DNA of 64,000 nt. Source: Elephas maximus indicus. Taxonomy: Eukaryota; Chordata; Mammalia; Proboscidea; Elephantidae. This document shows, in pieces, positions 23,200 through 34,964 of the stretch (within the stretch, counting starts at the first letter, position 1; every line of letters starts with the position of its first letter). The notes below the pieces were generated by a model. The model was not told the DNA's origin. It did no database searches and worked only from the letters and a program-made list of their open reading frames with translations. The DNA is taken from assembly GCF_024166365.1 (NCBI RefSeq), contig NC_064819.1:208097293-208161292 (forward strand), read 5' to 3'. The translations under genes and the position numbers were made by a program.

Positions 23200-25075
23200 A
23201 TGAAGACAAGAATAGACATATATAAAGAAACCAATGTTCATTGGTGGTTACAAGAGGGAGAAGGGCAAGAGGGGGAAGCATGCATCATAGATATTTATTC
23301 CTGGTGATGAGAAAAGCAGCACTGAATGAGAGTGTAGTGAGCACAGCATGACCAAAGTAAATGATGTTGCTGAGAAGTGCTCAAGAGAAAAGGATGCCTG
23401 TACTAAAGAACCTGACATATATGACAACAACTCTAACAAAGACCAAAAAATGATCGCGTATGGATGGATATAGGCATATAGGTATACAGGTAGGTTGAGG
23501 TGTATACGTATGTGAGAACAGATAGAAGTATCTATGTGTACGTGTAAATACAGATATGTGTGTGCATGCACATATATTCATTGAAGACACAATTACAGAT
23601 AGTCCTCAGATATAACCAAACACCTTCTGAGATTTGTTTTCTAGATTTGAAAGTTTAGGACCATAGTCTCATGGGACAACTAAGTCCATTGGCATGATAC
23701 AGTTCACAAAGTTCATGTTCTGCATCCTAGGGAAGTGAGTAGCATCTGGGGTCTTAAAAGCTCACAAGCAGCCATCTTAGATACAACTATTTGTCTCTCC
23801 TCATCAGAAGCAAAAGAGTAAGAAGGTAACTAAATCCTGAAGAAGAAATAAGTCTACGAAGCTGATAGGCCACACAAGCCACAACCTCATCTACCCTGAG
23901 ACCAGAAGAACTAGATGGTGCCCAGCTACTACCACTGACCATTCTGACTGGGATCACAATAGATGGTCCAGAATAGATTGCAAGAAAAATACAGACCAAA
24001 ATTCAAATTCCTAAAAAAGACCAGAATAACTGGACCAGTTCAGACCAGATGACTCCCTGAGACACTCTTTAAACCTTGAATCAAAACTATCCCCTGAGAC
24101 CACCTTTTAATAAAAAAGCAGAGTGGCACACAAACTAAAGGATATTACCCATAAGAATGGTGCTCTACTAAAAACCATCTGTATGAGACCAAAAGGTCAA
24201 TATTTACTATAAAGCAAAGATGAGAAGATAAATGGGTGGAGAAACTAGAATACTGGAAATAGAACAACGAGAACATAAAGAGAATGTTGACACATTGTGA
24301 AAAATGTAACTAATGTCACTGAACAATTTGTGTGGAAATTATCAAATGGGAATCTACCTTGCTGTGTAAAATTTCACCAAAAACACAATAAAATAAAAAA
24401 ACTTACCAAGCTTGTCAAACAACTACACCCAAGTAGCTTTTTTTATATCAATCTAGAATAGTTAAAATTTGGTAGGCTATATTAATTGAATATTTAATTC
24501 TTGAAGTGGCACTAAGTCATCTAAATACTTTCTGAAATAGCAATGGATTAAGGTTTTCTATTAAATAGTCTATTTTATACATAGAACCAAAATCTAATAA
24601 AAAGGATTTGAGTTATCCTCTAGGGTTGCATTAATATTGCTTTTGGCTTAGTTACTAACTATTGTAATTGTCAGCTACTCTATCACCAATAAGCAGTTTT
24701 TTTCTCAGCAATTTTTTGCTAGACAACTCCTTCCATTCACTAATCTTAAATAAAATCTGGTCTTTCCCTGATGATTCCACATCCCCTGAAACTTCCTAGG
24801 AGCTAGACCTGAAGAGGTATAGGAGGTCTTACCACTGGGTTTTGCTTTTTTATACAATCTGACAATCATTTCTTTTGAATTGGAGTGTTTTGACCATTTA
24901 TATTTAATGTAATAATCAATACAGTTGGGTTTAAATCTATCTTCTATCCCTATCAGATCTTTGTTACTTTTATCCTCTTTCCTGAGTTCTTTGGAATTTA
25001 TTTTTTTACAGTTCCATATTACCTGCATAATTAGTTTTCAAATATACTTCTTCATTTTATGCCTTTATTACTTCA

Positions 25076-25288
25076 GGAGTCTCTGCGTGACACAAATGGT
25101 TAAGTAGTTGATTACTAGCTGAAAGTTTGGCAGTTTGAACCTACCTAAAGGCACCTCAGAAAACAGGCCTGGTAAACTGCTTCCGAAAGGTCACAGCCTC
25201 AAGAACCCTATGGAGCACAGTTCTACTCTGACACACATGGAGTCACCATGAGATGGAATCAACTTAATGGCAACTAACAACAACAATA
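25076..25288 (+). mobile_element. AfroSINE (long internal variant)
   Basis: Head GGAGTCTCTGCGTGACACAA, internal AACTGCTTCCGAAAGGTCAC, tail GATGGAATCAACTTAATGGC, then (CAA)n. The CAA repeat matches the RTE 3' tail. Confidence 0.9.
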
Positions 25289-25311
25289 ATTGTTACTTCA
25301 AGATTTATTAT

Positions 25312-25372
25312 ACATATGTGTACACATATATACACACATATACATATGTATATGTACATATATCCTCAACTT
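25312..25372. repeat. Alternating purine-pyrimidine tract (TA/CA/TG)
   Basis: Mixed TATG, TACACA and TATATA units over about 60 bp; a potential Z-DNA or cruciform-prone tract. Confidence 0.8.
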
Positions 25373-26058
25373 GTCACATTCTACTTTCAAATTATATCAC
25401 TTTTTGTATAGTGTAAGACACTTAATACATTCCCATTTCACTTTCCCCATCCTTTTTGCTATTGCTGTCATATATTTTATTTATGCTATACATCCCACAT
25501 TACATTGCTGTTGTTTTTGCTTAATGTAACCAATGGTTTTTTTAAAAGATGTTAAACAATGAGGGAAAATATCTTCTATGTTTAAATATCTATTTACCAT
25601 TTCTGGCCCTCTTCATTCCTTTGTGTAGATCCAAATCTCAGTCTGGTATCATTTTAAACACAATGTCCCCAGATTAAATCACTAGTATCTCAATTGTATG
25701 TCAAAATAAAAGGCTATTAAATAATGCACATTTCAGTTCAAAGGCTTTCATCTGGATAAACTGGACCACGAACTTACTATTAATGCCTTGTCCCTCTATA
25801 TTTCAACAGCAATACTCCAGAGTATACAAATATATTTCTAAACAATGTAGCCTAACTTTTGGGGAACTACACAGAATGTACCCCTAACCAAGAACAATAA
25901 TTTTTATTTTGTTAATACCAATTCCACTGCTCTTCTAAATATCCAAGATTTTACTTATGTATTTTGTGCAAACATCTATAAATCTGCCCTTTAGGTAGTC
26001 AGTTTTTAAAAACATGTCTGGTGATGAGATATATCATATACAAGAGCATCTTCACTAA

Positions 26059-26559
26059 TGTCTTAGGCTATGTTCTCTAGAGAAGCAAAAACAGTGAAGC
26101 ATCTAGACAGAGAGAGAGAGAGAGATTTATAAGAAGGAAATGGCTCACTCAGTTGTAGAGGCTAGAAAGTCCCAAGTCCATGGGTCAGGCTGGAGACTTC
26201 TCCTGACTCTCATAGCTGCAGGGGCTGGCAAACCCAATATAAGCATGTTGGCTGCTAGCTCACGTCCCAAGAATGGGAGGTCAGATGGCTAGAAGCCAGC
26301 TGGAGGATACACAGCGAGCAAAATCCCACAAGCCTTGCCAGGAAGTCCACCTATATTGGATGCAGGCCACAACCCCAAGGAAATTCCCTTTCAACTGACT
26401 GGCTACTCACAGCAGATCCCATCATGCAGGTGATCACATTATATCAGATCTCATCATGGTGGTGATTACATCATTATACAATTGTCAAACTACATCATAA
26501 CTGCCAAACCACTGAGAATCATGGCCCAACCAAGCTGACATACAACCTTAATGATCACA
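26059..26559 (-). mobile_element. Solo LTR fossil, ERVL-MaLR-like
   Basis: The reverse-strand element begins TGTGATCA and ends CCTAAGACA, so it has TG...CA termini. Flanks ACTAA and ACTAG suggest a 5-bp target duplication. No internal retroviral region is present. It is a broken relic of placental age or somewhat younger. Confidence 0.6.
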
Positions 26560-26639
26560 ACTAGGGAAGAAATGGATGTTCCACTTATGGAACTTTCCAG
26601 TATTAGAAAGCATACTGGAGTAATGATGTAAAGGATCCC

Positions 26640-26750
26640 TGGCTGTGACACAACTTATTACAAAGCACTGGACCAGTTACTTAATCTCAGTTTTCTCACC
26701 TACAAAGTTGAAAGGCTGGGTTAGAACAACATTGCTCAAGGAATGTTCAC
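26640..26750 (+). mobile_element. MIR fragment
   Basis: ACTTAATCTCAGTTTTCTCA core preceded by GGACCAGTT; consistent with MIR. Confidence 0.5.
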
Positions 26751-27638
26751 TGGAAAACTAGGTCTGAAAATTAGCATAATGTTTCATGCTCAAATAAGAT
26801 TAAGTTATGCTCTATTGAAATATAAAATTCATACTCCAAAGGAATTCAGATATTTAAGTTATCAGATAAAGAATACAAAACAAAGTTGTATAAAATATTT
26901 AAAGAGATCAAGGCACAGCAGGATACTTGAGAATATGACATCCTTCAATGAAGTAAGTTTTCTAAATAAAACCTGGCATTTCTCACATTTATGTGATCAT
27001 ATTAACTTTTTTCCTTCTATTATATTTATTACTATCCCAAAGTACTACCAACCTGCAGAACAGGTTTGTGGGAAACCATGACCTAGATAAGAGCTGTATA
27101 ATATTTATGCTAAGTGAGTAAACATTAAACTAAGATATCAAATAGTATAAACTCTAGAATATGGGTTATAGAAAATTAGTTACGTGGCATTTTGGTAGAC
27201 TAGAAACTTTGAATGGTCCTTCCATTTGAACTCATCCAGACCCTGGATATATTCCAACAATTTTTCCTTTTTTTTTTTTTTTTTTACTGTTTTGCAGAGC
27301 TCACCAGAGAGTAGGTTTACTCTCTCCAGACCGAGTGAAGTGAAGCTAAAACCAGACCAGAGAACAGCAGGTAGAGTTGCCTCTGTCACCAGAGAATTGA
27401 AGACTGAGCCTGAAGCTCTCAACAAGGTGGATATGTGGAATCCACAACTCCCACATTGAATCGTGGGATTCTGAAATGAGGCTAAAGTGGTCCCAGGTTG
27501 GTAGTAGCCCCAACAGTATAGAATGCAAATCGTTCCTAGAAGAAAGAATCTTTACAGTAGTCTCTCAGAATTCCCACAGATCAGGTTCAACAGAATATGA
27601 ACTCCCAGTTTAAAAAGTTATCAAACACATGGGAGGGG

Positions 27639-28050
27639 TATCATGGATTGAATTGTGTCCCCCCAAAAATACGTGTTGTAAATCCTAACCCCTATACCTG
27701 TGGTTATAATCCCATTTGGAAATGGGCTTTCTTTGTTATGCTAATTAGACAGTATTAGTGCGGGGTCTTAAATAAATCTCTCTCGAGATATAAAAGAGCA
27801 AATTAGGCATAGAGGAGCAAGCAGATATGAGGGAAAATAGATGCCATGCCACATGAGATCTCCAAGGAACCAGGAAACAGCAGCTAAAAACAGACAAGGA
27901 CCTTCCCCCAGAGCCAACAAAGAGAAAAAGCATTCCTCTAGAACGGGTGCCCTGAATTCAGACCTCTAGCCTCCTAAACCGTAAGAAAAGAAATTTCTGT
28001 TCCTTAAAGCCACCTACTTGAGATTATAGCAGCACTAGATAACTAAGATG
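27639..28050 (+). mobile_element. Solo LTR fossil, ERVL-MaLR (MLT1-like)
   Basis: The 5' end TCATGGATTGAATTGTGTCC and the poly(A)-region AAATTTCTGTTCCTTAAAGC near the 3' end are MaLR-like. Same family as the LTR at 40,875. No internal region; a broken relic. Confidence 0.75.
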
Positions 28051-28410
28051 CTAGATAACGAAGAGAGTGGGAGAAACCACTCTCATTCTCCTGAGAGACA
28101 ATAAGCAAAAGTAAACAAACCAGCCCCAAAAGACTTCAGATATTTATATTATCAGATTAAGAATACAAAATAGAGAAGCATGAAACCTCTAAAGAAACAA
28201 TAGAATCCAAAAAAGTAAAAGAGTTTAAAAATAAAACACTATAAAAAAAAGTAAAGCACTTTTGAGGGGAAAAAACTAAAACATCTAGAAATGAAAAATA
28301 TTATTAAAACTCAGCTGAACAGAGAATGACTAGTCAGTAAATGCAGAATGAAGACAGGTCAAAGAGATGGGACGTGGAAAGTCAAGTTAAAAGACATACA
28401 GGATGGAATT

Positions 28411-28573
28411 AAACCAAAAAAACCCATTGTCATCAAGTCAATTTCTACTCGTAGCAACCCTACAGGACAGAGTAGAATTGCCCCATACAGTTTCTAAGGA
28501 GTGGTTGGAAGATTTGAACTGCTGATCTTTTGGTTAGCAGCTGAGTTCTTAATTACCGTACCACCAGGGCTCC
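28411..28573 (-). mobile_element. AfroSINE
   Basis: Reverse-strand copy with AAACCAAAAAAACCCATTGT tail complement, GACAGAGTAGAATTGCCCCA core and CACCAGGGCTCC head complement. Confidence 0.93.
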
Positions 28574-29336
28574 ACAGGACAAAATTATAATGTCTAAAAT
28601 ATGTTTAATAATGGCAGTCTCAAAATAAGGTGAAAGAAAGGCAATCTTCCATGAAATAATAACTCAGAATTTTCCAAAAGCCAATGAAAGACATGAACCT
28701 GTAGCACCATGAAGCATAATATATAACAAGCAGGATTAAATAAAAAGATACCTTCAGCTTTAATTTTATAGTGGTGTCAAAAATGAAAAACAGAGATCTT
28801 CAAAGGCAGCCAGAGAGAAGAAATAGACCAGTTAGAAGGATACAGCAATTAATTATAATTAACTTCTCAACAATAGCTGCTTGAAGACAGAAGTATAGTC
28901 TCTTCAAAATGCTGATTAAAAATATCTGTTAGTCTGGAAATGTTTATTCAGGAAAGTTATGTTTCAAGGATGAAAAAAAAGTATTTAGATTCTTTTACCG
29001 AATAATTTTTTTTTTCATTCATGAAAGGAAGATGGAAAATGATTGCTGCAGGAAGGTCCGAGATGCAAGAAGGTATGGTAAGCCAAGAAACTAGTAAACA
29101 TATAATTAATCAAAATGAAATATAATTAAATCTAAATGAAAATTGCCTGAACAACAACAGTGTCTTATTTGTGGACTTAAAAATTAACAGAACTAAAATA
29201 TTAGCTAATTCAAGTCAGGGGATGGCTAAAGTGATCTACGGTCTTTGTATTCTCTGAAAAAGCATTAAGATCTGATTAACATATATAGAACCACACAACC
29301 AACAGAAACACTTAAAAAATAAAATAAAAAAAACTA

Positions 29337-29810
29337 ACCACTGCTGCTGCTGCTGTTGTTAGGTGACACTGAGTTGCTTCCAACTCAGTGACCCTATGTA
29401 CAACAGAACAAAACGCTGCCAGGTCCTGCACCATCCTCACAATTGCCGTTATGTTTTAGCCCACTGTTACAGCCACTGTGTCCATCCATCTTGTTGAGGG
29501 TCTTCCTCTTCTTCACTGACCCTCTACCAAGCATGATGTCCTTCTCCAGAGACTGATCCCTCCTGATAACATGTCCAAAGTATGTGAGACACAGTCTCAC
29601 CGTCCTTGCTTCTAATGAGCATTCTGGTCATACTTCTTCCAAGATAGATTCATTCATTCTTTTGGCAGTCCAAGGTATAATCAGTATGCTTTTCCAATGC
29701 CACGATTCAAAGGCGTCAATTCTCCTATAGTCTTCCTTATTCATCGTCCAGCTTTCAAATGCATATGAGGCAATTTAAAACACCATGGCGTGGGTCAGGT
29801 GCACCTTATT
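29337..29810 (-). mobile_element. RTE (BovB-type) LINE, 5'-truncated
   Basis: Reverse-strand RTE 3' end. It starts with a (CTG/TTG)n tail complement and TTGTTAGGTGACACTGAG, contains CCTCTACCAAGCATGATGTC, and ends at GGGTCAGGTGCACCTTA. The encoded strand is the C-terminal RTE sequence, decayed. Confidence 0.92.
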
Positions 29811-30692
29811 AAGCTATAAACCATATTAAGCTATAAAGATTTAAAGAAGTATTTTAATTTTAAATGAGTATCATACCAACATGTTCTCTAAAAACAAACT
29901 TATTACTAAATAAATAAATACAATTAATAAAAATCCTTACAGGTGAAAATTAAATATATTTCTCAATAAGTCTTAGATCACATAAAGAATATTAAAATAT
30001 TCAGAATTAACATAATTTTGTTCTGTATATCAAAAACTTTGGGATACAGCTAAAGCAACATTCAGAGGGTAGTTTATAGCCTAAATGCATATATTAGAAA
30101 AGGAAAAAGACTACAAATTCCTGAGGTGATCATCCATCTCAAGAAATTTAGAAAAATCAGGTCAGCAAAATTTATTCAAAGAAAGTAGAAAAGATAAATA
30201 CAAGAGTGGAAACGAAAAAACTGAAAACAAAGGATCAAAAAGTCAAATATGGCTCTTAGAAAAGATTAATATAATTGACAAACCTATAGTCTTGCTCAAA
30301 GAAGAAGATTAGAAAGAATAATAAAATTGTGATGCAAAATAGGGATATGACCATAGACACAAGTGAGATTAAAGGAGAATTACTGCCAGTGATGCCAATA
30401 AATCTGAAAACACAAAACTGACCAATTCCTAGAAAAATATAATTTTGGGGGTATGTGCAATATTACTATGGTTCCAAGAGAGCACTATAAAAATGTATAC
30501 TCAGAGAATATTGCTCCCTTCTCGTCCTTATTACCACATTCTCATTTCTCCATTCTTTCTACCCCATCCCTACCCACTCCCTGTAGTAATCTCATTGTTT
30601 TTTTGTTTTTCTTCCTGTATTTTTTTTTTTTTTTACACAAAAAAGCACATACATGAATATTTTCTTATATCCCTCTCTTACATCAAGGGTAA

Positions 30693-30929
30693 TAGGGGTC
30701 AATAAACTAAGGGCTAAGGGCCAAATATGACTTGCCATTTTGTAAAAAAAGTTTCATTAGAACACAGCCACACCCATTTCTTTACATATGCCTATGGCTG
30801 TTTCTGCACTAAAGCTGAAGAGTTGCATAGTTGCAAGGGAGACTATATAAAAAATATATATATATGGCCTGCAAAATCTAAAATATTTAACTATCTGGCC
30901 CTTTACAGAAAAGTTTGCTAACTCCTGGT
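30693..30929 (-). mobile_element. MER20 (hAT-Charlie)
   Basis: GAACACAGCCACACCCATTT, TGGCTGTTTCTGCACTAAAG, TATCTGGCCCTTTACAGAAA and the terminus AGTTTGCTAACTCCTGG match MER20 in reverse orientation. A simple TATATA patch lies inside. Confidence 0.9.
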
Positions 30930-30940
30930 CTAGATACTCT

Positions 30941-31153
30941 TTTTGTTGCTGTTAGTTGCCCTTGAGTTGATTCCAACACACAGTGACCCCATCTGTGCCA
31001 GAGAAGAACTATGTTCCATAGGGTTTTCAATAGCTGATTTTTTTGGAGTAGATTGCCAGGCCTTTCTTCCAAGGTGCCTCCGGGTGGACTCAAACTTCCA
31101 GTCTTTCAGTTAGCAGCCAAGCATATCAACCGTTTGCATCACCCAGGAGCTCC
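30941..31153 (-). mobile_element. AfroSINE (long internal variant)
   Basis: TTGTTGCTGTTAGTTGCC tail complement, TTGCCAGGCCTTTCTTCCAA internal block, CACCCAGGAGCTCC head complement. Confidence 0.92.
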
Positions 31154-31705
31154 TGACCCACTTCCTATGATATACGTGAATGAAGAAAATATGTAAAGAC
31201 ATATTGATGATTATATGTGTCTACCTACTAGTCCCTGTTTTAAATTCAAGGATATTAATTTAATTTCTAAACACTGAAAATGATAATTGTATTTTAAATA
31301 TGCCTATATTTTCCTTGACTCCAAGTATACAAAACTAAAGGCCAAACATTTGAAAAACTTTAGTTCACAAACCAGAGAACATTGTAAACTTATACATTTC
31401 ATATCCTGCTCTCTGGTTTTCCTGAGGAATTGAGATTTTAAAAAAATATTCCTCCAACACAATATTCCTATAAGACTTAAAAAAAAAAAAAAAAAAAAAA
31501 GATAGAAATCAGAAAATAGCTGGCTGAGAGAGAAGGGAAATGATTGGAAAGGGACAAAAAGGAAATTTCTGAGGTGACTAAAATGTTCTATATCTTGTTT
31601 TGGGTGCTAATAAAGGGGAGAAAACTGTCAAAATTCATTGAACAGAATGCATAAATCTTTACATTTTACTGTACGTTAATTTTCTCTTCATAAAAAAATT
31701 TAAAT

Positions 31706-32535
31706 TCCTTTTTGAAACCTCCAATTCCAAAAGTGCTCATATTTTCCAAAGTAAACTTCATATTCATAGTTAATTCTTTTTTTTATTGTCATTCTTGGTT
31801 TAAAATATCATTTTGGAATATTCTTCTCTTTCAGTCCATATTGCTAGGGTATTTAGTCAAAATGTTTATATCGCTTTCCTTCTAGATTATCAGGGCCAAA
31901 GTTTTACAAAAAACAAAGACCAGATCTACTGACCCTTAGGTGAACCCACGGGTCTCCAGGCAGGGTGATTCGTCATGGTACTGATTGTAGTCTAACAATT
32001 AGTTTTTCAGTCACCCTAATCAAATCTACTCTTCTTTAATTCCCATAACAGGAATCTTGACTCAGTGCATTAACCAGTTTCCTACAATTCAGATGTATTT
32101 GCTAGCTTAGAAATTGAATGTGTGTGTGGGGGGAGAGGGGGAGCTACTATTTTATGGGCATCTTTGGTTTATTTCATTCTTCTCTGACCATTAGTTTTCT
32201 GGGACTATTTCTCCATTTTTTTACCCAGAAAATGAAATATGTAGCAACAATCAAACTCCTCTATATCGAACTGTTCCACAAACTAACAGAATGAAAAAAC
32301 CTGGATACCCTGGTTCTTGAAAACATTATAGCAAATTAATTCTGTTGAATTCAAGAGAAGAAAAAAAAGACAGAGAGAGAACAGCCAAATGGATGAAGAC
32401 CTCAACCAATTTTCAAAAAAAGAGAAGCAAAAGAATTAAGTAGAGCATGGAAATACTACTCTATCCTTTGTTCCGAGATATCTAAAGAAGTTTTAGAGAT
32501 AGCTAACCAGACTCTTTTTTTTTTTTTTTCCTGAA
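31706..32535. other. Intergenic, nothing recognised
   Basis: AT-rich, with a T run near 32,516-32,530 just before the RTE. No family or gene recognised. Confidence 0.5.
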
Positions 32536-33762
32536 GATCACTCAAAAGCAGCTGCAGCAGTTCATAAACAGAACTGACAGAGGTTTGAGTCAATTTACAA
32601 GAGGATGTGGAACAAGGCACGTCATTGTTGATGTCAGACGGATTTTGGCTGAAAGCAGAGAATACCAGAAAGATGCTTACCTGTGTTTTCTTGACTATGC
32701 AAAGGCATTCGACTGTGTAAATCATATGAAACTATGGATAACATTGCAAAGAATGGGAATTCCAGAACACTTAACTGTGTTCATGAGGAACCTGTACTTA
32801 GACCAAGAGGTAGTCATTCTAACAGAATAAGGAGATATTGTATGGTTTAAATCAAGAAAGGTGTGCGTCAGGGTTGTATTCTTTCACCATACTTATTCAA
32901 TCTGTATGCTGAGCAAATAATCTGAGAAGCTGGACTACAAGAATAAGAATGTGGCATCAGGACTGGAGGAAGACTTATTAACAACCTGTTATGCAAATGA
33001 CACAACTCTGCTTGCTGAAAGCAAAGAGGACCTGAAGCGTTGATGAAGATCGCACAGACTACAACTATTAGTATAGATTGCTTCTCAACATAAAACAATC
33101 CTCACAACTGGATCAACAAACAACATGATAAATGGAAAAAAGATTAAAGTTGTCAAAGATTTCATTTTACTTGGATCCATAATCAACGCCCATGGAAGCA
33201 GCAGTCAAGAAATCAAATGCCATATTACATTGGCCAAGTTTGCTACAAAAGACCTCTTTAAAGTGTTAAAAAGCAAAGATGTCACTTTGAGGACTAAGGT
33301 GTGCCTGGCCCAAACCGTGGTATCTTCAATCACCTCATATGCATGCAAAAGCTAGACAGTGAATAAGAAAGACTGAAGAAGAATTGATGCCTTTGAATTA
33401 TATTGTTGGCGAAGAATATTGAATATTCCATGAACTGCTAGGAGAATGAACAAATCTGTCTTGAAAGAAGTACAGCCAGAAAGCTCATTAGACTCAAGGA
33501 TGACAAGACTTTGTCTCATGTACTTTGGACATGTTATCAGGAGGGGCCAGTCCCTGGAGAAGGACATCATGCTTGGTAGGGTATCAGCGAAAAAGAGGAA
33601 AACCCTCAATGAGATGGACTGAACACAGTGGCTGCAACAATGGGCTCAAACAAGAATGATTGGGAGGATGGCACAGGACCAGGCACATGTTTTGTTCTGT
33701 TGTACACAGGGTTGCTATGAGTTGGAACAAACTGGACAGCATCTAACAACAAGAAAAACAAC
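32536..33762 (+). mobile_element. RTE (BovB-type) LINE, reverse-transcriptase 3' half
   Basis: Encodes part of an RTE reverse transcriptase. Motif A region reads CFLDYAKAFDCVNH, the next motif GVRQGCILSPY, and the catalytic box at 32,990-33,001 reads YAND where YADD is expected. The frame is broken by stops and indels after about 80 codons. The 3' end is GACAGCATCTAACAACAAG. The 5' part with the endonuclease is missing. This lineage is called RTE1 in elephant, a BovB relative. Confidence 0.93.
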
Positions 33763-34440
33763 CAGACTTTTGGACCAATAAACAACATCATGAAAAATGA
33801 AGACAAAATTGAAGTTGCCAATTATTTGATTCTACTTGGATCATCAATCAACATCCATGTAAGCAGCAGTCAAGAAATCAAATGACTTATTGCACTGGGC
33901 AAATCTGCTGCAAAAGACCTCTGTAAAGTATTACAAAGAAAAGATGTCACTTTGATGGCTAAGGTGCACCTGACCCAAGCCATGGTCTTTTCAATCACCT
34001 CACGTGCATGTGAAAGCTGAACAATGGAAATGGAAGACAGGTAAATAATTGATGCATTCAAATTGTTGTGTTAGCAAAGAATACTGAATATGCCAAACCA
34101 TAGACTGCCAAAGAATGAACAAATCAGTTTTATAAGAAATCTAACCAGAATGCTCCCTAGAAGTTAGGATGGTAGGACTTCATTTTGCTTACTTCGGATT
34201 TGTTAGGAAAACCAATCACTATAAAAGGGCATCATGTAAAAATGAGATGAGATGAGGTGAGATGGATTGACACTCTCAGTGAGATGGATTGACACAATAA
34301 CTACAACAATGTACTCAAATATACCAAAGATAATGAAGATGGCGCAGGAATGGGCGACCTTTAGTTGTGTTATATATAAGGTCACCAAGAGTAGGAGCAG
34401 ACTGGATGGCCAACTAAAAACTATAACAACCATAACAACC
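33763..34440 (+). mobile_element. Second RTE 3' end in tandem
   Basis: Starts at GGACCAATAAACAACATC, a point internal to the preceding RTE, and repeats the same order (GCAGCAGTCAAGAAATCAAA, GCAAATCTGCTGCAAAAGAC) to a CAA/CATAACAAC tail. It is more diverged than the upstream copy, so it is an independent and probably older insertion. Confidence 0.88.
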
Positions 34441-34522
34441 ATACTTTTAGACTAATCATAATTTATCACTTATAATTAACATTAAGTTATAGAAGTCCTG
34501 AACAGGAGAATGTGAGCCTGTT

Positions 34523-34536
34523 AAAAAGTCCATGGA
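34523..34536 (+). repeat. 5' target-site duplication of the young L1
   Basis: AAAAAGTCCATGGA, preceded by TT, giving the TT/AAAA nick context preferred by L1 endonuclease. Repeated at 38,430-38,443. Confidence 0.9.
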
Positions 34537-34964
34537 CCCTGATCAAGTGGGATTTATACCAGGTATGCAAGGCTGGTTTAATATCAGAAAAACCATTAAT
34601 GTAATCCATCACATAAATAAAACAAAAGATAAAAACCACATGATCTTATCAATAGATGCAGAAAGGCATTTGACAAAGTTCAACACCCATTTATGATAAA
34701 AACTCTTACCAAAATAGGAATTGAAGGAAAATTCCTCAACATAAAAACGGCATCTATGCAAAGCCAACAGCCAACATCACTCTAAATGGAGAGAACCTGA
34801 AAGCATTTCCCCTGAGAACGGGAACCAGACAAGGATGCCCTTTATCACCGCTCTTATTCAACATCATACTTGAGGTCCTAGCCAGGGCAATTAGGCTAGA
34901 CAAAGAAATAAAGGGTATCCAGATTGGCAAGGAGGAAGTAAAGCTATCACTATTTGCAGATGAC

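Larger units (their letters stand above)
19925..24405 (+). mobile_element. Older elephant-type L1 (ORF2 3' half plus 3'UTR) with nested insertions
   Basis: ORF2-derived sequence begins near AATTGATACAGAAAAAGCAT (IDAEKAFDK region) and runs to the 3'UTR, ending CACCAAAAACACAATAAAATA. The frame is broken by several stops and indels. Continuity is interrupted by an AfroSINE at 20,062, a separate L1 3' end at 21,077-21,908, a 92-bp tandem duplication at 22,311 and an AfroSINE at 22,996. The 3'UTR belongs to the same older subfamily as the copies at 18.9 and 46 kb. The 5' half of the L1 is missing. Confidence 0.85.
24406..26058. other. Intergenic, AT-rich
   Basis: Apart from the AfroSINE at 25,076 and the purine-pyrimidine tract at 25,312 I recognise nothing here. 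Confidence 0.55.
27290..31705 (+). mobile_element. Ancient L1 (L1M type), fragmented, with nested insertions
   Basis: Pieces of one orientation in L1 order. Segments 27,290-27,638 and 28,055-29,335 resemble the 5' region and ORF1 (AGGCAGCCAGAGAGAAGAAA and CTTCTCAACAATAGCTGCTT are typical). Segment 29,815-30,440 resembles the 5' part of ORF2 (TTTGGGATACAGCTAAAGCA). Segment 31,505-31,705 resembles the 3' end (TGTTCTATATCTTG). Nested in it are an LTR, two AfroSINEs, an RTE piece and MER20. The frames are fully decayed. Assignment to one insertion is an inference. Confidence 0.6.

Noticed and set aside
23248-23571. 107-codon reverse-strand frame
   Set aside because: Antisense to an L1 3'UTR with repetitive TATG/CACA content; no homologue recognised.
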